The notes beneath the pieces were generated by a model. The model was not told the DNA's origin. It saw nothing but the letters and a program-made list of their open reading frames with translations, and searched no databases. The translations under genes and the position numbers were made by a program. From contig JAJRQV010000094.1 in NCBI GenBank assembly GCA_024280035.1, positions 1 to 44,393 of the forward strand: a stretch of 44,393 nt of DNA, in the 5' to 3' direction. The stretch is from Campylobacterales bacterium. Lineage in GTDB: Bacteria > Campylobacterota > Campylobacteria > Campylobacterales > Sulfurimonadaceae. Shown here piece by piece: positions 1 through 6,995 of this stretch (the stretch's first letter is position 1; every line of letters starts with the position of its first letter).

Positions 1-141
1 ATGCCCACTGCTGGGCGTTCATCCGAACGAAACCGTAGGTGTTGTGCCAAAGGCACCACCGAAGGCTTAACATAAAAAAGAGCGAAGCGATACAATTAGA
101 TAAATGAATGCCCACTGCTGGGCGTTCATCCGAACGAAACC
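1..141. repeat. Duplicated double-hairpin repeat (two 34-bp copies)
   Basis: A 34-bp sequence occurs identically at 1-34 and 108-141. Each copy contains two adjacent perfect 5-bp hairpins with 4-nt loops: GCCCA-CTGC-TGGGC and CGTTC-ATCC-GAACG. The 73 bp between the copies hold a further partial self-complementary stretch around 38-60. The first copy begins at the window edge, so the array may continue to the left. No reading frame here has coding character. It resembles a palindromic intergenic repeat (REP- or MITE-like), but the family is not recognised. Confidence 0.7.
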
Positions 142-175
142 ACAAGTAATACCTATTAAATATTCATTTCTATGT

Positions 176-228
176 GTCCACAGATTAAGCGGATTAGAAA
201 ATCTGTTTAATCCGCTTAATCTGTGGAC
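176..228. repeat. 21-bp perfect inverted repeat, 11-nt loop
   Basis: The arms 176-196 and 208-228 are exact reverse complements, beginning GTCCACAGATTAAGCGG on the left. In RNA they would form a long perfect hairpin. No run of T follows on either strand within 10 nt, so it is not a typical intrinsic terminator. It sits just upstream of the promoter of the small acidic protein gene. It could be a palindromic repeat element, a factor-dependent terminator for a gene left of the window, or an RNA processing site. Confidence 0.7.
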
Positions 229-264
229 AAGAGACAGTGTTTCTAATTTAAAATTCAAATATAG

Positions 265-270
265 TATAAT
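265..270 (+). promoter_or_regulatory. -10 box (TATAAT) for the 298-573 gene
   Basis: A perfect TATAAT stands 27 nt before the ATG at 298. Transcription would start near 277, giving a leader of about 20 nt that carries the AAGGA ribosome site at 287-291. No convincing -35 hexamer is seen. Confidence 0.6.
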
Positions 271-297
271 GTCAAACATAAAATGCAAGGAACTAAA

Positions 298-573
298 ATG
301 ACAAATGCAGAACAACTAATTAATATTTTAAATAAAGAGATTATCCCTGAAATTGACAATATTATTGATGATATGTGTGAACTTATTGCAGATAATAAAA
401 ATGCAACTGATGAAGATAAGGCAGAATTTAAAGAGGCTCAAGCAATGAAAAAAGAGTTTAAAGAGATGGCTTTTGAAGCAGAAACAGGGGAAATGGATGA
501 AGAAGAGTGTTCTGAAAACTTGGTAGAATGTAAAGAGATTTTAGCAGAGATTCAAGCTCTTGGAGATGAATAA
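298..573 (+). CDS. Small acidic helical protein, unknown function
   Basis: This 91-residue protein is strongly acidic and Glu/Lys rich, and looks alpha-helical throughout with heptad-like hydrophobic spacing (for example IIPEIDNIIDDMCELIADN near the start). It has no signal peptide or membrane segment. It has two cysteines: one in the DDMCEL stretch and one in the EEECSE stretch near the C-terminus. The ATG at 298 is chosen over the in-frame ATG at 283 because AAGGA at 287-291 lies at the right distance only for 298. Its stop codon overlaps the start of the downstream esterase by 8 nt, so the two are probably translated from one mRNA. I do not recognise the family; the call rests on ribosome site, promoter and overlap. 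Confidence 0.75.
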   Translation: MTNAEQLINILNKEIIPEIDNIIDDMCELIADNKNATDEDKAEFKEAQAMKKEFKEMAFEAETGEMDEEECSENLVECKEILAEIQALGDE

Positions 574-1192
574 GCTCCCCCTTCATAATCTTTTTATTCC
601 CTCCAAAATAGACTCCAATAAACTTATTATAATTTTACACGGGAGAGGGGACTCTTCTGAAGGGTTTCGTTTTTTTCCTCAAGAATTGGGTTTAAATGAT
701 GTAAACTACCTTCTTTTGGATGCTCCTTTTGTGTATTACACTGGTTTTTCTTGGTATGAACTTCCTCCTAATCAACTTCCTGGTATTGAGTACTCATCAA
801 AGATTTTGACAGATATTTTAGATACGCTATTTAAAGACAGATATAAAGCTTCTCAAACCATTTTATTTGGATTTTCTCAAGGTTCTTTGTTGACTTTTGA
901 ATTTGGTGCACGCTATCACGAGGTCTTGGCAGGTTATATCGCTGTGAGTGGTTATATATATGATGCTAATAAACTTCTTTTAGAGATGAACCCTAAGGTC
1001 AATAAAGGCAACTGGTTATGTACACATGGATATGAAGATGATGTTTTACCTTTTCAAAAGAGCAGGGTACAAGTAGAAGTTCTCTTAGAAAATGGTTTTG
1101 AGATTGACTTTAGAGCCTATCATAAGACACATACCGTAGATATAGCTGAGTTTAAAGAAATTAAAAAATGGATTATTGAAAAGTTGAAGTAA
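566..1192 (+). CDS. Alpha/beta hydrolase, phospholipase/carboxylesterase family (YpfH-like)
   Basis: A cytosolic serine esterase of about 208 residues, normal length for the Abhydrolase_2 (YpfH/acyl-protein thioesterase) family. The oxyanion-side motif HGRGD is at residues 25-29 and the nucleophile elbow GFSQG at 102-106 (Ser104). The catalytic acid lies in the EDDVLP stretch (Asp158 or 159), and the likely catalytic histidine is His189 in KTHTVD, so the triad is intact. The natural substrate is unknown; relatives cleave carboxyl esters or thioesters. ATG 566 is preferred: it overlaps the previous stop and has GGAG directly upstream. A TTG at 560 is the only earlier in-frame option. It appears translationally coupled to the small acidic protein. 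Confidence 0.85.
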   Translation: MNKLPLHNLFIPSKIDSNKLIIILHGRGDSSEGFRFFPQELGLNDVNYLLLDAPFVYYTGFSWYELPPNQLPGIEYSSKILTDILDTLFKDRYKASQTILFGFSQGSLLTFEFGARYHEVLAGYIAVSGYIYDANKLLLEMNPKVNKGNWLCTHGYEDDVLPFQKSRVQVEVLLENGFEIDFRAYHKTHTVDIAEFKEIKKWIIEKLK

Positions 1193-1236
1193 TAAAAAGC
1201 TTCAAGACCAAAACTCTTTGAATTAAGGTCTTGAAG
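1193..1236 (-). terminator. Rho-independent terminator of rpsU
   Basis: On the minus strand a 10-bp perfect stem (CTTCAAGACC with GGTCTTGAAG, arms 1227-1236 and 1200-1209) is followed by CTTTTTATTA. It lies 21 nt beyond the rpsU stop. It begins right after the end of the converging esterase gene and may also stop that transcript, although the plus-strand tail has no T run. A second small hairpin (1244-1260, 7 bp, 3-nt loop) overlaps the rpsU stop codon. Confidence 0.75.
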
Positions 1237-1257
1237 TAAACCATAATCTCTTTGAGA

Positions 1258-1470
1258 TTACAGACGAGATTCATAGCGTCTCATCATGAAAAGACGTTTA
1301 AGAATTTTCTTGCGAGTCGTAATTTTCTCTTTCTTGCGCTTGTCAGTTTCCGTTTCATGGAAACGTCTAGCACGTGCTTCAGTAACAATCAGATTTCTAT
1401 CTGTTTGTTTCTTAAAGCGACGGTACGCAGCGTCTAAGTGATCATCAGATTTTAAGATAACACCAGGCAT
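1258..1470 (-). CDS. rpsU: 30S ribosomal protein S21
   Basis: A 70-residue, very basic protein with the characteristic S21 start MPGV, an N-terminal beta-strand, and the helical RRFKKQ and [11 protein letters not shown] regions ending in RRYESRL. S21 sits on the 30S platform next to the anti-Shine-Dalgarno end of 16S rRNA and helps initiation. The ATG at 1470 is chosen over the GTG at 1479 because it gives the conserved N-terminus and leaves GAGGG (1479-1483) 8 nt upstream. It has its own extended -10 promoter at 1509-1514, and an inverted repeat there could hide its ribosome site in readthrough transcripts. Identity is certain from sequence. Confidence 0.97.
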   Translation of the reverse strand: MPGVILKSDDHLDAAYRRFKKQTDRNLIVTEARARRFHETETDKRKKEKITTRKKILKRLFMMRRYESRL

Positions 1471-1478
1471 TGCATTCA

Positions 1479-1542
1479 CCCTCTTTCTCTAATTATTATT
1501 AGATGCGAATTATAGCATAAATCATTAGACTTAGAAAGAGGG
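1479..1542 (-). promoter_or_regulatory. rpsU promoter enclosed by an inverted repeat that can pair with the rpsU ribosome binding site
   Basis: On the minus strand TGCTATAAT is an extended -10 box with its hexamer at 1509-1514, predicting an rpsU mRNA start near 1502. The arm 1531-1542 lies upstream of that start. It is complementary to 1479-1492, which contains the rpsU Shine-Dalgarno sequence; pairing is 10 bp, a 2-nt bulge, then 2 bp. Only transcripts reading through from the beta-propeller gene upstream would contain both arms and fold. Transcripts from the rpsU promoter would not. Confidence 0.5.
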
Positions 1543-1550
1543 ATTAGTTT

Positions 1551-2843
1551 TTACATTAAATTTTCACATCCATCGCCTTGACACATGAAAACACCCTGAA
1601 GTGGTGTACTACCGGTTTCAGCAGTTCTACTTACCTCTAATGTTTCTAAGTCAAGTTCATAAAAGATTCCACTGTCTGTAGCAAAAGCATAAAAATGATT
1701 CATATCAGGATGAACAAATGTTGAGTGTGACTGTAAAATAGCACCATTTGTCTGTTCTGGGCTTACCGTTACATTTTTAATTAATGTATGTGTCTTCGTA
1801 TCTACAATAGAAATAAAAGTGTCTTTATGGTTAGTGACAACAGCAATATTTCTTTCAGGTACAAAAGTTGTGTGCCCTGCGCCAAGACCTGTAGGAATCT
1901 TTGTAATAATTTTCATAGTTTGCGTATCAAGAACATAAGTATTACCTTCTGTTGAACCAATATACATATGAACACCATCGGGGTGCATGTCTGCATGATG
2001 AGATCCCATTAAATAGATATCTTCTGCTACATCAGATAATGCTGCTTTGGATACAAAGTTTAATTTACCGTGTTGAAGTCTGTATTTTAAAACTGCGGGT
2101 GAAATTCCTTCTGCTGGAGCACCTTCAGATAGGGCATAATAAAAACCATCATTAATATCTCTTTTAACAAAATGATGCACAGCAGTTGGTGTTGCAATTG
2201 AACTCATAAGGTGTGTTTTTACACCACCGTTTTGTCCTCTGCCATGTCCTCTGCCGTGACCTCTTCCTTTTTTATTACCCATGCTAACTGCATACATATG
2301 AATCATGCGGTTTGGTCTGTCAATTAAGGCAAACTTGTTTTCATCAAACCAAAAAGGGTGACCTGTTGCATTAGATCCACCATAATCTGTTACAGAAAAA
2401 ATCTCATTAATACCAACAGAAGCAACAACAGTATCAGTATTAACATCAATTAATGATGCCATAGGTTTGTCAACACCTGTAACAAGTTGCAAACCTAATT
2501 CTGCATTATAAGCTTCAGATGAGCGATGGTAGTGAGGTAATTCAATTAAACCTAGTTTTTCATAAGTATTTGAATCAATAACATCAATAGAGTTTGATCC
2601 TCGTGTAATAGCATAAACCTTATCTAAGGTACCTGCTTGATCAACAGGGTAAGGATCAACACCATCGGTATAGACCTCTTCTTTAAATGTCATGTTATCA
2701 ACATCCATAATAACAACACGACCCATGGCTTTATCGCCATAAAATGCTGTAATACCCAAATCTTCTGCAGATACACTTTGTGCACCAACAGTTAATGAAA
2801 GTGTAGCCGCTAATAATAACGAACTGAAATGTTTAGTAATCAT
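1551..2843 (-). CDS. Exported seven-bladed-type beta-propeller (YVTN/YncE-like), unknown function
   Basis: This is a 430-residue protein with a clear Sec signal peptide (positively charged start, hydrophobic core LLLAATLSLTVGA, cleavage near residue 26), so it should act in the periplasm. The mature part repeats beta-propeller blades with motifs such as YAITRGSNSIDVID, MYIGSTEGNTYVLD and VVTNHKDTFISIVD, typical of YVTN/YncE or cytochrome d1-like propellers. Conserved-looking histidines recur at blade tops (SHH, GAGH, TNH, SHS). A GRGHGRGHGRG insertion at about residues 193-203 looks like a metal-binding or flexible loop. The C-terminus carries CQGDGC. ATG 2843 is chosen because AAGGAGAG lies just upstream; the longer ORF to 2909 lacks this. 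No heme motif is seen, so a metal-sensing or metal-binding role is only inference. Confidence 0.8.
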   Translation of the reverse strand: MITKHFSSLLLAATLSLTVGAQSVSAEDLGITAFYGDKAMGRVVIMDVDNMTFKEEVYTDGVDPYPVDQAGTLDKVYAITRGSNSIDVIDSNTYEKLGLIELPHYHRSSEAYNAELGLQLVTGVDKPMASLIDVNTDTVVASVGINEIFSVTDYGGSNATGHPFWFDENKFALIDRPNRMIHMYAVSMGNKKGRGHGRGHGRGQNGGVKTHLMSSIATPTAVHHFVKRDINDGFYYALSEGAPAEGISPAVLKYRLQHGKLNFVSKAALSDVAEDIYLMGSHHADMHPDGVHMYIGSTEGNTYVLDTQTMKIITKIPTGLGAGHTTFVPERNIAVVTNHKDTFISIVDTKTHTLIKNVTVSPEQTNGAILQSHSTFVHPDMNHFYAFATDSGIFYELDLETLEVSRTAETGSTPLQGVFMCQGDGCENLM

Positions 2844-3041
2844 AATCTCTCTCCTTAAATGTTTAGAACAAAAAATGATATTATGAATTAGTAAATAAAT
2901 CTTAAACAATATAATTAATTATTTTATGTAAAGTTATATGAAGAAAAATAGGAAAAAGGAAGCCAAGGCTAGAATATTATAATAACAGTGTTAAAAGATT
3001 GTTAATAGAAATTATTTTTAAAACATCTAAAAGGTATAAGA

Positions 3042-3287
3042 TTATTTATGGGCTTGAATGAAGGCTTGAATCTCTTTTTCTTTGGGGATAAGCCATGATT
3101 TTACATCACCATCAATTTTAATACTAGGAATCATAGAAATACCAGCTTCTTTAAAGGCTTTTAGATTAGCGAGTATGTCGTAGTTTATAATTTCTAAGTC
3201 AGGGTTTTCACTTTTTAGTTTTTTAAGGACATTTGTAGCATAAGCACAACGTGGACATAAGGCAGATTTGTAAAGTTCAATAATCAA
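3042..3287 (-). CDS. Thioredoxin/glutaredoxin-like protein with CPRC motif
   Basis: This 81-residue single-domain thioredoxin-fold protein has the redox motif CPRC at residues 11-14 after the first beta-strand. The cis-proline region MIPSIKID comes at about residues 56-63. It is likely a cytosolic thiol-disulfide protein; the partner is not evident. It starts with TTG at 3287, because the -10 box at 3307-3312 places the mRNA start only about 15 nt upstream and no other start codon fits. The length suits a glutaredoxin-like minimal domain. It lies alone between the propeller and a PAS protein, both on the same strand. Confidence 0.8.
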   Translation of the reverse strand: MIIELYKSALCPRCAYATNVLKKLKSENPDLEIINYDILANLKAFKEAGISMIPSIKIDGDVKSWLIPKEKEIQAFIQAHK

Positions 3288-3306
3288 GTAATTCTTCTTT
3301 TTGTGT

Positions 3307-3312
3307 ATTATA
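3307..3312 (-). promoter_or_regulatory. -10 box (TATAAT) for the CPRC protein
   Basis: A perfect TATAAT on the minus strand lies 19 nt upstream of the TTG start codon, predicting a leader of about 12-15 nt. This short distance supports the TTG start. Confidence 0.6.
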
Positions 3313-3326
3313 GCACTTGCCTTCTT

Positions 3327-3779
3327 TTATTGCTCTTTTAAAGACATCTCTTGATATGATTTTTCAATACTTACTAAATTTTTAGGGCTGATGGGTTTAC
3401 GACTTGCAATATAACCAATTTTTTCACCTTCATTATTAAAGCGAGGTTCAATATATACATCTACCCAGTAAAATTTACCATCTTTACGCAGATTTTTTAC
3501 ATAACCATGCCACTCATTATTTTTTTTAATAATATTCCATAAGTTTGCAAAAGCAGAATGGGGCATATCCGGATGACGGTTAATGTTATGTGTAGCACCT
3601 AAAAGCTCTTGTTTCGTATAACCTGACATTTCACAAAATTTTCGATTTGCATAGGTAATAATGCCCGCGGTATCGGTTTCAGTTAGCATCGGTTTTCCAT
3701 CATAAATAAGTTCTACACTACTTGGTGAGGGCAGGGTGATTTTTTCTTTTGTAATACTATTGATTATTGTTCTTTTCAT
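3327..3779 (-). CDS. Single PAS-domain protein (Aer-type PAS)
   Basis: A 150-residue soluble protein with one PAS domain covering most of its length. It includes TAGIITYANRKFCEMSGY, GATHNINRHPDMP, the HGYVKNLRKDGKFYWVDVYI stretch and the closing IGYIASRKPIS. This pattern is the one seen in Aer-like redox/energy-taxis receptors, whose PAS binds FAD. It has no methyl-accepting, kinase or GGDEF output domain, so it would have to signal by protein contact. ATG 3779 follows AAGGA at a good distance; the ORF start at 3794 is a TTG without a site. Ligand and partner are unknown. Confidence 0.85.
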   Translation of the reverse strand: MKRTIINSITKEKITLPSPSSVELIYDGKPMLTETDTAGIITYANRKFCEMSGYTKQELLGATHNINRHPDMPHSAFANLWNIIKKNNEWHGYVKNLRKDGKFYWVDVYIEPRFNNEGEKIGYIASRKPISPKNLVSIEKSYQEMSLKEQ

Positions 3780-3893
3780 ATCTATCCTTAACAAAGTTAA
3801 TGCTACATTAACATAGAATAACTATATTTACTAGGTTTTATGAAAGGAATATAAGTTTTTATAATAAAATGTGAAAAATTAGAAAAGAGGGGT

Positions 3894-3923
3894 ACTTACT
3901 ATATAACTTCTTATATAGTAAGT
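3894..3923. terminator. 13-bp perfect hairpin between adk and the PAS gene
   Basis: ACTTACTATATAA (3894-3906) and its exact complement (3911-3923) enclose a 4-nt loop. It lies 7 nt beyond the adk stop on the minus strand. The tail on that strand (ACCCCTCTTTTC) is only moderately T-rich, so termination is plausible but not textbook. It could equally be an mRNA 3'-end stabiliser. Confidence 0.5.
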
Positions 3924-3930
3924 TATTAAA

Positions 3931-4505
3931 TTAAATAATTGATTTAATAAATTCTTGCATTTGTGAAACGACTGTATCAATAGAAGGCTCACCAGAAATT
4001 TTTGTCAGAATATTCTTTTTTGTGTAAAAGGCTTGAATATCAGGCAGAGGTTCTTTGTAAACCTTCATTCTATTATTAAAAACAGTATGATTATCATCAG
4101 CCCCACGAGCACGTCCAAGAACCCTATTTCTTGCCGTCTCTTCACTAACTTCAACTTCAATAACGCTAATAAGTTCAATAGAGTCTTCTTCTTTAATATA
4201 AGTGTCTAAGGCGTTCATCTGTTCGTTTGAACGAGGGTAACCATCAATAATGATGGTATTTAAATCACTGTTTTTAATGGCAACAACAATTGTTTCAATA
4301 GCAATTTCAATAGGAACAATATCTCCTTGTGAGATAAAACTATCAATAACTTTTCCACGTTCAGATCCTGAGCTCACCTCTTCACGGAGTAAGTCCCCTG
4401 TTGAGTAGTGTTTAATACTGTCAGCATTTTGCGAGGCAATCAACTCTGCATCAGTAGTTTACCTGAACCAGGAGCACCTATAATAAGAATAAGTTTTTTG
4501 CTCAA
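3931..4505 (-). pseudogene. adk: Adenylate kinase with one-base frameshift in the P-loop
   Basis: Adenylate kinase converts AMP + ATP to 2 ADP in the cytosol and is normally essential. Reading from TTG 4505, just after the aspS stop, gives SKKLILIIGAPGSGK and then falls out of frame to a stop. One extra base after the P-loop lysine (4456-4460) would restore TTDAELIASQNAD and run on in frame to 3931, giving 191 residues, the usual length in this phylum. The remainder is well conserved: STGDLLREEV, DGYPRS, RVLGRARGADD. The break is in a run of A (three here, four expected). It may be an assembly error or a real mutation. The downstream frame alone, from TTG 4443, would lack the ATP-binding loop. 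AAGAGG inside the end of aspS serves as ribosome site. Confidence 0.85.
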
Positions 4506-4507
4506 AC

Positions 4508-6271
4508 TTATGCCTCTTTCTTTGGTGTTTCTCTAAGGCGAATGTGTAAGTCACGAAGCTGAGCATTATCCACTGGGCTTGGTGCCTGTGTTAACAGACA
4601 TGAGGCTTTTTGTGTTTTAGGAAAGGCAATAACATCACGAATAGAGCTTTGTCCTGTGAGCAACATAATAAGACGATCAAATCCAATAGCAAAACCACCA
4701 TGTGGAGGCGCACCAAATTTAAGTGCATCCAGTAAGAAACCAAATTTAGCCTGTGCCTCTTCTTCTTCAATACCCATAAGTTCAAAGATTTTAGATTGAA
4801 CATCTTCTTTATGAATACGAATAGAACCGCCACCAAGTTCAGTACCATTAAGTACGATATCATAAGCGATTGAGTCAATGTCTTCTAGATGTTCTTTATC
4901 TAAGTCTGCTGGCATAGTAAATGGGTGGTGCAGGGCTTTAACACGACCCTCTTCAATTTCAAACATTGGGAAGTCAATAACCCATGTAAAAGCAAACTCA
5001 TTAGGATCAATAATATCCATTTTTTCATGTTCAGCTAAGAAAATACGGAAACGCCCCATATAATCCCAAACTACTTTTTTCTCCCCTGCACCAAAGAAGA
5101 TGACATCACCAACACTCAGTTCACAACGTTTTACAAGTTCATCTATCTCAGACTGAGCAAAGAATTTAGTAAGAGGACCTTTAAGCCCCTCTTCTTTCAT
5201 TTGGAAATAACCCAGACCTGCTGCACCAAACTTACGTACATAATCTTCAAAGCTTTTCATCTCACGTTTAGAGAAGATGGTATCACCTTGCGGAACTTTA
5301 AGGGCTTTGATACGATTGGTTTTAGGGTTAGCCGCAATCTTAGTAAAAATTTCATTATCACATTTTTCAAAAATATCAATAACATCAACCATCTCAAGGC
5401 CGTAACGTAGGTCAGGCTTATCTGAACCGTACTTTTCCATGGCATCTGAGTACTGCATACGTGGGAAAGGTGTTTGAACCTCACGTCCACAAGCAGAAAA
5501 CATATCTTTTAAAAGTTTTTCTGCCGTAGCAATAACATCATCTTGATTACAAAAACTCATCTCTACATCTATCTGAGTAAATTCAGGCTGACGGTCAGCC
5601 CTTAGGTCTTCATCTCTAAAACAGCGTGCAATTTGGAAGTACTTATCAAAACCACCTACCATTAATAGCTGTTTAAAAAGCTGTGGTGATTGGGGAAGTG
5701 CATAAAACTCACCATCATGTACGCGAGAAGGAACAAGATAATCTCTTGCACCCTCAGGAGTAGATTTGGTAAGAATTGGTGTTTCAACTTCAAGGAAACC
5801 TAACTCATCTAAAGAGTTGCGTGCGGCAATGGCTGCCTTTGAACGTAGACGGAAAGTTTCATACGTTTTAGTGTTACGAAGTTCTAAATAACGGTATTTT
5901 AATTTAGTCTCTTCCCCAACCTTATCATCACCAATAACAAAAGGTGTAGGCTCAGAACGATTTTCAATAATAAGTTCATCTACAATTATTTCAATGGTTC
6001 CTGTTTTAAGACGTGGATTTGTTAACCCTTCACCACGGGCACGAACAGTACCCTTAGCAATTAGAACAAATTCATCTCTAACGCTATCGGCTGTTTCATG
6101 AGCTTGTTTGCTATCAGCAGGATCACAGGTAAGTTGAACCAAACCGCTTTTATCTCTTAAGTCAATAAAAATAATACCACCATGGTCTCTATGGCTATTT
6201 GCCCAACCCGCAACAGTAACTTCTTTGCCTATGTGGCTCTCGTTTAAATCAGTACAGTAATGTGTTCGCAT
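4508..6271 (-). CDS. aspS: Aspartyl-tRNA synthetase
   Basis: A 587-residue class II synthetase of bacterial type. It has an N-terminal OB anticodon-binding domain (about 1-110), motif 2 [18 protein letters not shown], the GAD insertion domain in the middle, and motif 3 near the C-terminus around GIGFDRL-like residues ([13 protein letters not shown]). It charges tRNA-Asp. In many Campylobacterota this enzyme is non-discriminating and also makes Asp-tRNA-Asn for GatCAB, but this cannot be decided from the window. ATG 6271 is preferred over ATG 6277, because AGGA lies 5 nt upstream of 6271 while 6277 has no spacing. It is followed after 2 nt by adk, so the two are probably co-transcribed. Confidence 0.96.
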   Translation of the reverse strand: MRTHYCTDLNESHIGKEVTVAGWANSHRDHGGIIFIDLRDKSGLVQLTCDPADSKQAHETADSVRDEFVLIAKGTVRARGEGLTNPRLKTGTIEIIVDELIIENRSEPTPFVIGDDKVGEETKLKYRYLELRNTKTYETFRLRSKAAIAARNSLDELGFLEVETPILTKSTPEGARDYLVPSRVHDGEFYALPQSPQLFKQLLMVGGFDKYFQIARCFRDEDLRADRQPEFTQIDVEMSFCNQDDVIATAEKLLKDMFSACGREVQTPFPRMQYSDAMEKYGSDKPDLRYGLEMVDVIDIFEKCDNEIFTKIAANPKTNRIKALKVPQGDTIFSKREMKSFEDYVRKFGAAGLGYFQMKEEGLKGPLTKFFAQSEIDELVKRCELSVGDVIFFGAGEKKVVWDYMGRFRIFLAEHEKMDIIDPNEFAFTWVIDFPMFEIEEGRVKALHHPFTMPADLDKEHLEDIDSIAYDIVLNGTELGGGSIRIHKEDVQSKIFELMGIEEEEAQAKFGFLLDALKFGAPPHGGFAIGFDRLIMLLTGQSSIRDVIAFPKTQKASCLLTQAPSPVDNAQLRDLHIRLRETPKKEA

Positions 6272-6540
6272 GAACATCCTATTATGTAGACGTATGTCTA
6301 TGTAGTTTTTCTAAAAAAACCTCAATTAAACAGAGGGGTTTTTCTAATTTTACTAAAGAAATATCTCTATAAAAGAGACTGTTTCTCTTGTTTTCGTGAT
6401 TTTATCAAAAAAAAGCTTATATGCTACTAATACACTCTGTAAGTTCTTAAAGTTAGTTTACGTTAAACAAAGTTTTAAAGTTTATTGGTTTTTTTAAGTA
6501 ATGACTCATTATAATTTCTCTAATTTCAAAGGATGTAACA
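6272..6540. other. Intergenic region between divergent aspS and ftrB
   Basis: This gap of about 270 bp holds the divergent upstream regions of aspS and ftrB. An imperfect hairpin at about 6314-6345 (AAAAACCTC with GAGGGGTTTTT, 2-nt bulge) is followed by TTCTAATTTT and looks like a weak terminator or leader structure. A perfect TATAAT at 6510-6515 is the ftrB -10 box, 26 nt before the ATG. No small ORF or RNA gene was recognised. Confidence 0.5.
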
Positions 6541-6879
6541 ATGATGCAACAAATTGACATGAGTTCTGATGAATTTTTAGAACAGATGGAAAAAACAAAA
6601 AAATTTACTGATAAAGTCAATAAACAGTTTGGATGGGTTTATAACCCTAATGAAGATGTTAATGAAGGTGTTACGATGGGACTCGCTCGTCATAAGATTC
6701 TTTATGGAAAACGCTTTTGTCCATGTTATATGGTTCTTGAAGAAGACGGTAAGCATGTAAGTGCAGATAATAGAGTTTGCCCTTGTCCTCAAGCCATTGA
6801 AAAAGAAGTACCTGAAGATGGAAAATGTCATTGTGGAATTTTCTGTACACCTGAGTACGCTGCTACACACGATCAATAG
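6541..6879 (+). CDS. Ferredoxin-thioredoxin reductase catalytic chain-like protein
   Basis: The 112-residue protein carries the family's signature: CPC at 60-62, CPC at 80-82 and CHC at 96-98. Together these supply the [4Fe-4S] ligands and the adjacent redox disulfide used to pass electrons from ferredoxin to thioredoxin-type proteins. An extra Cys102 follows (GIFCTPE). The N-terminal 40 residues are a charged helical extension. There is no variable-chain gene nearby, as in other anaerobic or microaerobic bacteria with a solo catalytic subunit. AAAGGATG precedes two tandem ATG codons (6541 and 6544); either could start. It has its own -10 box at 6510-6515 and is followed by a hairpin, so it is likely monocistronic. 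Confidence 0.9.
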   Translation: MMQQIDMSSDEFLEQMEKTKKFTDKVNKQFGWVYNPNEDVNEGVTMGLARHKILYGKRFCPCYMVLEEDGKHVSADNRVCPCPQAIEKEVPEDGKCHCGIFCTPEYAATHDQ

Positions 6880-6893
6880 ATCACTCTCTTAAA

Positions 6894-6916
6894 TTATATG
6901 GCTGTGTGCCATATAA
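6894..6916 (+). terminator. Hairpin after the FTR-like gene
   Basis: A 9-bp perfect stem TTATATGGC/GCCATATAA with a 5-nt loop lies 14 nt beyond the stop and is followed by ATTTC. The T run is short, so its efficiency as an intrinsic terminator is uncertain. Confidence 0.5.
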
Positions 6917-6959
6917 ATTTCAAAAATACTACATTTTGCTATGATCTACACGAATAAGA

Positions 6960-6965
6960 TATAAT
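6960..6965 (+). promoter_or_regulatory. -10 box (TATAAT) for nadK-recN
   Basis: A perfect TATAAT lies 30 nt before the nadK ATG. No clear Shine-Dalgarno sequence occurs in the resulting leader. Confidence 0.55.
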
Positions 6966-6995
6966 ATAAAAAACTTAATAAATGAGTGACTACAC

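Noticed and set aside
283-297. Upstream ATG 283 for the small acidic protein
   Set aside because: The AAGGA ribosome site lies inside this extension and is spaced for ATG 298.
104-301. 65-codon open frame across the repeat region
   Set aside because: It runs straight through the duplicated hairpins and the inverted repeat, has no ribosome site, and its translation has no protein character.
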